DNA from: Streptomyces vilmorinianum
GTDB taxonomy: Bacteria > Actinomycetota > Actinomycetes > Streptomycetales > Streptomycetaceae
Length of the DNA: 64,000 nucleotides
Direction: 5' to 3'
Assembly: GCF_005517195.1 (NCBI RefSeq)
Contig: NZ_CP040244.1
Span: 2,002,001-2,066,000, forward strand
Shown: positions 61,252 through 64,000 of the stretch, one piece after another
Layout: each line of letters opens with the position of its first letter
Numbering within the stretch: the first letter of the stretch is position 1
Translations under genes and position numbers: made by a program
The notes under the pieces: model-generated
Seen by the model: only the letters and a program-made list of their open reading frames with translations
The model's database searches: none
Told to the model about the DNA's origin: nothing

Positions 61252-62355
61252 ATGGACACGCTCCGCAACAGGGCCGAGACCGAGAAGATCGCCGCCCTCC
61301 TCGGCGAGGAGCCGCAGCGCCTGGACTTCCTGGGCACCCTGCCCGCCGAGGACCTGCGACGGCTGCGCGAGCAGGCCTCGGCCGCGCTCTTCGACGGGCA
61401 GCCCGAGATGCTCGACCGGATCGCGAAGGCCACCAGGCTCGTGCCCGCCGCGGTCGCCGCCGCCATCTCGCAGAAGGCGCTCGGACCCCGGCTCGCCGCC
61501 GCCGTCGCCGGGAGACTGGAGCCCGCCCGGGCGGCCGACATCATCGACAAGCTGCCTGTCGCCTTCACCGCCGAGTCCTGCGCCCATCTCGACCCGCGCC
61601 GGATCTCCGGGATCGTCGACCGCCTCGACGAGGACCTGACGGTACGCATCGCCGTCGCCCTCGCCGAACGCGGCGACCACCTCACCATGGGCCGCTTCGT
61701 CGGCCATCTGCGGGACTCCGCCCTCGAACGGATCCTGCCGCAGATCCCCGACGCGGCCGTGCTGCGCACCGGCTACGCCGTCGACATGCCCCAACGGCTC
61801 GGCCGCGTCGTCGAGTTGATGGGCGAGGAGCGGCTGGAGCAGGTCATCGGAGCGGCGAGCGCCCACGGGCTCTGGCCCGAGGCCCTGGCCGTCGCCGGAC
61901 TGGTCTCCGGCGAGCAGCGCGCCCGGATCGCCTCGCTCGCCGCCCGCCGGCCGCAGGACGAACTCGACTCCCTGGTACGGACCGTGGCCGCGCAGGACCT
62001 GTGGGAATCGCTGCTCCCGCTGGTCGCCCTCCTGGAGGCGGAGGAGCGCAGGGCCGTCGCCGTCCTGCCGTCCCTGCGCGACGGCGACGTGCTGGAGCGA
62101 GTCGTCCAGGCGGTGGTGGCGACGGCCCTGTGGGCGGAGTTCCTGCCCCTGGTCGAGCTGCTCCCGGAGGACTCCCGTACGACCGTCGCCGCCGCCGCGG
62201 CCCGCCTCACGGACGCGGAGCTCGACGCCCTGGCCCGCGAGGTGGACAAGCAGGACCTGTGGGACCTGGTCCTGCCCCTGGTGGAGCTCATGGACGACGA
62301 GGGCCGGCAGCGGATCTTCGCCCTGCCCGCCTTCCAGGACCAGCGGACGACCTAG
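61252..62355 (+). CDS. Alpha-helical-repeat protein (MgtE-N-like)
   Basis: 367 residues made of repeated helical units of about 35-50 residues, such as AADIIDKLPVAFTAE, ISGIVDRLDEDLTVRIAVALAERGD and DLWESLLPLVALLEAEERRAVAVL. The pattern recalls the MgtE N-terminal superhelix, without the CBS or membrane parts, so magnesium transport is unlikely. It may bind a protein or nucleotide. ATG 61252 is preferred to GTG 61243 because GAGG sits 8 bases before it. Function unknown. Confidence 0.75.
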   Translation: MDTLRNRAETEKIAALLGEEPQRLDFLGTLPAEDLRRLREQASAALFDGQPEMLDRIAKATRLVPAAVAAAISQKALGPRLAAAVAGRLEPARAADIIDKLPVAFTAESCAHLDPRRISGIVDRLDEDLTVRIAVALAERGDHLTMGRFVGHLRDSALERILPQIPDAAVLRTGYAVDMPQRLGRVVELMGEERLEQVIGAASAHGLWPEALAVAGLVSGEQRARIASLAARRPQDELDSLVRTVAAQDLWESLLPLVALLEAEERRAVAVLPSLRDGDVLERVVQAVVATALWAEFLPLVELLPEDSRTTVAAAAARLTDAELDALAREVDKQDLWDLVLPLVELMDDEGRQRIFALPAFQDQRTT

Positions 62356-62357
62356 CA

Positions 62358-63269
62358 CTACTGCGTGCTCATCCGATGCGGGTGCGACGGGTCGGCCGGG
62401 CAGACGAAAGCCCGGTACTCGTCGCGCGCCGCGCTGATTCCCGTCGGCCCGTGCGGGGAGGGTGGCCGCCCTCCGTTCCAGGCGTCCTGCGCCTCGTCGT
62501 ACGGCACCCAACTCCGCGCGCCTCCATCGGAGTCGATCGTCAGCAGCAGCCGCATCTCCGCCCCGCAGGCGCCGCAGCGCACCCGCATGAGATCCGTCCG
62601 GTGCCAGGAGTCCCAGCCGCCGATCTTCCAGCCCGGCGCGAGGGACAGGTCGTACTGGTAGCAGGGCGCCGCCTCCCCGATCCGTTCCTGGAGGGCGTCC
62701 TCCCAGGCCTCGATCCGCTCGACCAGCTCCGCGGGAAGGTAGTCCGCGAAGGGGTGGTCGACGACCTGCTCGGGGAACAGCACGCACGGATTCGGCAGAT
62801 ACTCCTCGCGCTCCACGACCGCCGGCCCCGGCTGCACCGACAGCTGCTCCGTCACGTCCGCGGCCCGTCGCCAGTGCAGACGCGTCGAGGGGCCGTAGTC
62901 GTTGAAGGACGCGTCGTCATGCCCGGTGAACGGACACCACAGCACCTGGAGCAGATCCGCCCCGGGCGGCGCGAAGGGCCCCAGGTCCGGAACGTCCCGG
63001 ACGTAGAACTGCGCGAGCGCGAGCAGCGGCAGCGCGGACCCGTCGTGCCGGTCCGGCCGAACTCCCGGCACCCGGCCGTGTTCCGCGCACACCGGCCACG
63101 TCTCGTCCGCCGGCCACAGCAGCGGTCCGCCCACCGAGCTGTCGGCCGCCGTCGGCGTGCCCGGCCGCGGATGCAGCAGTGTCGCCGTGCGGGCATACGC
63201 CTTCAACTCGGGGAAGGGGATGGTGATGTCGAGCGGACGGTACGGAGTCGTGGGCTTCACCCGCACCAC
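62358..63269 (-). CDS. DUF1963-like protein
   Basis: About 303 residues. TPYRPLDITIPFPELKAYAR at the start, GGPLLWPADETWPVC and LLQVLWCPFTGHDD, and a zinc-like VRCGACGAEMRLLL with two CXXC cysteines, recall DUF1963/YwqG-type proteins. Function unknown. The start is unsure among GTG codons at 63269, 63266 and 63260; all lack a strong ribosome site. Convergent with the helical-repeat gene, with two bases between stops, and divergent from the vWA gene. Confidence 0.65.
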   Translation of the reverse strand: MVRVKPTTPYRPLDITIPFPELKAYARTATLLHPRPGTPTAADSSVGGPLLWPADETWPVCAEHGRVPGVRPDRHDGSALPLLALAQFYVRDVPDLGPFAPPGADLLQVLWCPFTGHDDASFNDYGPSTRLHWRRAADVTEQLSVQPGPAVVEREEYLPNPCVLFPEQVVDHPFADYLPAELVERIEAWEDALQERIGEAAPCYQYDLSLAPGWKIGGWDSWHRTDLMRVRCGACGAEMRLLLTIDSDGGARSWVPYDEAQDAWNGGRPPSPHGPTGISAARDEYRAFVCPADPSHPHRMSTQ

Positions 63270-63342
63270 GCTAGACGTCCGCCCGCCACGCGTGATCACG
63301 TACCCTCGGCAGTCCGTACGGGATGAGGGAGGGGAGCCCTTC

Positions 63343-64000
63343 GTGGCCCTGAGTCTGCGCAAGGTCGAGGAGTCCGCACCGGCACTCGTGAACCTCTACA
63401 AGACGGCGGGGGTCTGCCTGCGGAAGCGCGGCATGAGCGGGCAGCGCGTCGCCGTCTATCTCGTGCTGGACTACTCGGGTTCGATGAAGCCGTACTACCA
63501 GGACGGCAGCGTCCAGGCGCTGGCCGACCGGGTCTTGGGGCTCTCGGCCAACCTGGACGACGACGGGCGGGTGCCGGTGGTGTTCTTCTCCACCGACATC
63601 GACGCCGAGACCGACATCGAACTCGCCGACCACCAGGGGCGGATCGACCGGATCGTCGCCGGTCTCGGCCACATGGGCAAGACCAGCTACCACCTGGCGA
63701 TGGACGCGGTCATCGACCACTACCTCGACAGCGGGGCCACCGCGCCCGCGCTCGTCGTCTTCCAGACCGACGGCGGGCCGATCAACAAGCTCGCCGCCGA
63801 GCGGTATCTGTGCAAGGCGGCGAAGCTGCCGATCTTCTGGCAGTTCGTGGGCTTCGGCGACCCGGGCAGCCGCCAGTTCGAGTTCCTGCGCAAGCTCGAC
63901 GAGTTGGCCGTCCCCGCCAAACGGCCCGTCGACAACGCCGGCTTCTTCCACGCCGGGAAGGACCCGCGCCGGGTCCCGGACGCGGAGCTGTACGACCGGC
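63343..64000 (+). CDS. von Willebrand A-domain (TerF-like) protein, truncated by window end
   Basis: At least 219 residues; the frame stays open to the edge. A MIDAS metal-site motif is present as LVLDYSGSM, with further parts at GKTSYHLAMDAV and VVFQTDGGPIN. The length and FWQFVGFGDPGSRQFEFLRKLDEL resemble the TerF/vWA proteins linked to tellurium-resistance genes. GTG 63343 follows GGGAGGGGAG. Function beyond metal-dependent protein binding is not evident. Confidence 0.78.
   Translation, partial: MALSLRKVEESAPALVNLYKTAGVCLRKRGMSGQRVAVYLVLDYSGSMKPYYQDGSVQALADRVLGLSANLDDDGRVPVVFFSTDIDAETDIELADHQGRIDRIVAGLGHMGKTSYHLAMDAVIDHYLDSGATAPALVVFQTDGGPINKLAAERYLCKAAKLPIFWQFVGFGDPGSRQFEFLRKLDELAVPAKRPVDNAGFFHAGKDPRRVPDAELYDR

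Overview
The window reads as a chromosomal core segment of a Streptomyces. GC is very high, GTG starts are frequent, many genes overlap by four bases (ATGA or GTGA), and the gene order ileS, DksA-like, lspA, pseudouridine synthase, dnaE, hisDCB-hisH-priA-hisF, hisI-trpE, trpC-trpM-trpBA, lgt, gltBD is a conserved Streptomyces arrangement. No rRNA, tRNA, CRISPR array, prophage, transposase or biosynthetic cluster is visible. Genus is inferred from gene order and sequence style; no database was searched.

Layout. 0-7 kb: ileS behind a T-box leader, a DksA/TraR-like protein with a lysine/alanine-rich arm, lspA, a pseudouridine synthase and an acetyltransferase. 7-15 kb: envelope and secreted functions (MscS channel, hydrolase, secreted M43-type metalloprotease, Tat-secreted PhoD phosphatase, DsbA-like protein, DUF2252 protein). 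15-27 kb: dnaE, a 57-residue glutamine-rich protein, an NYN-domain protein, an ABC exporter, a YbaK-type deacylase, a LON-domain protein and two poorly known proteins. 27-33 kb: the histidine operon, which also carries a 55-residue membrane protein and a RidA-family gene and ends in a clear terminator. 33-36 kb: an ArsR-like regulator with a likely autoregulatory operator, an MFS exporter and a TIGR03085-type protein. 36-45 kb: hisI-trpE, three small membrane proteins, trpC-trpM, trpBA, a second DsbA-like protein and lgt. PriA probably supplies both HisA and TrpF activity, because no trpF is present in the window. 45-53.4 kb: a seven-gene, tightly overlapping minus-strand operon with four ADP-ribosylglycohydrolase-family proteins, a ribokinase, a CaiB-type CoA-transferase and a CitE-type lyase. 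53.6-64 kb: a VIT-family iron/manganese transporter, gltBD behind a candidate GlnR box, then small uncharacterised genes and a truncated von Willebrand A protein.

Main points of interest. The ADP-ribosylglycohydrolase/ribokinase/CoA operon is the best candidate for an undescribed pathway; I infer release and salvage of ribose from an ADP-ribosyl or N-ribosyl substrate. A 252-bp element with about 52-bp terminal inverted repeats sits in frame inside one of its genes. A second dispersed repeat, with a hairpin that covaries between copies, lies both in the trpE inter-domain linker and upstream of dnaE. IleRS carries an altered GXHH signature. Several palindromic operator candidates lie in front of phoD, hisD, the ArsR gene, trpC, the VIT gene, gltB and the 61-kb genes.
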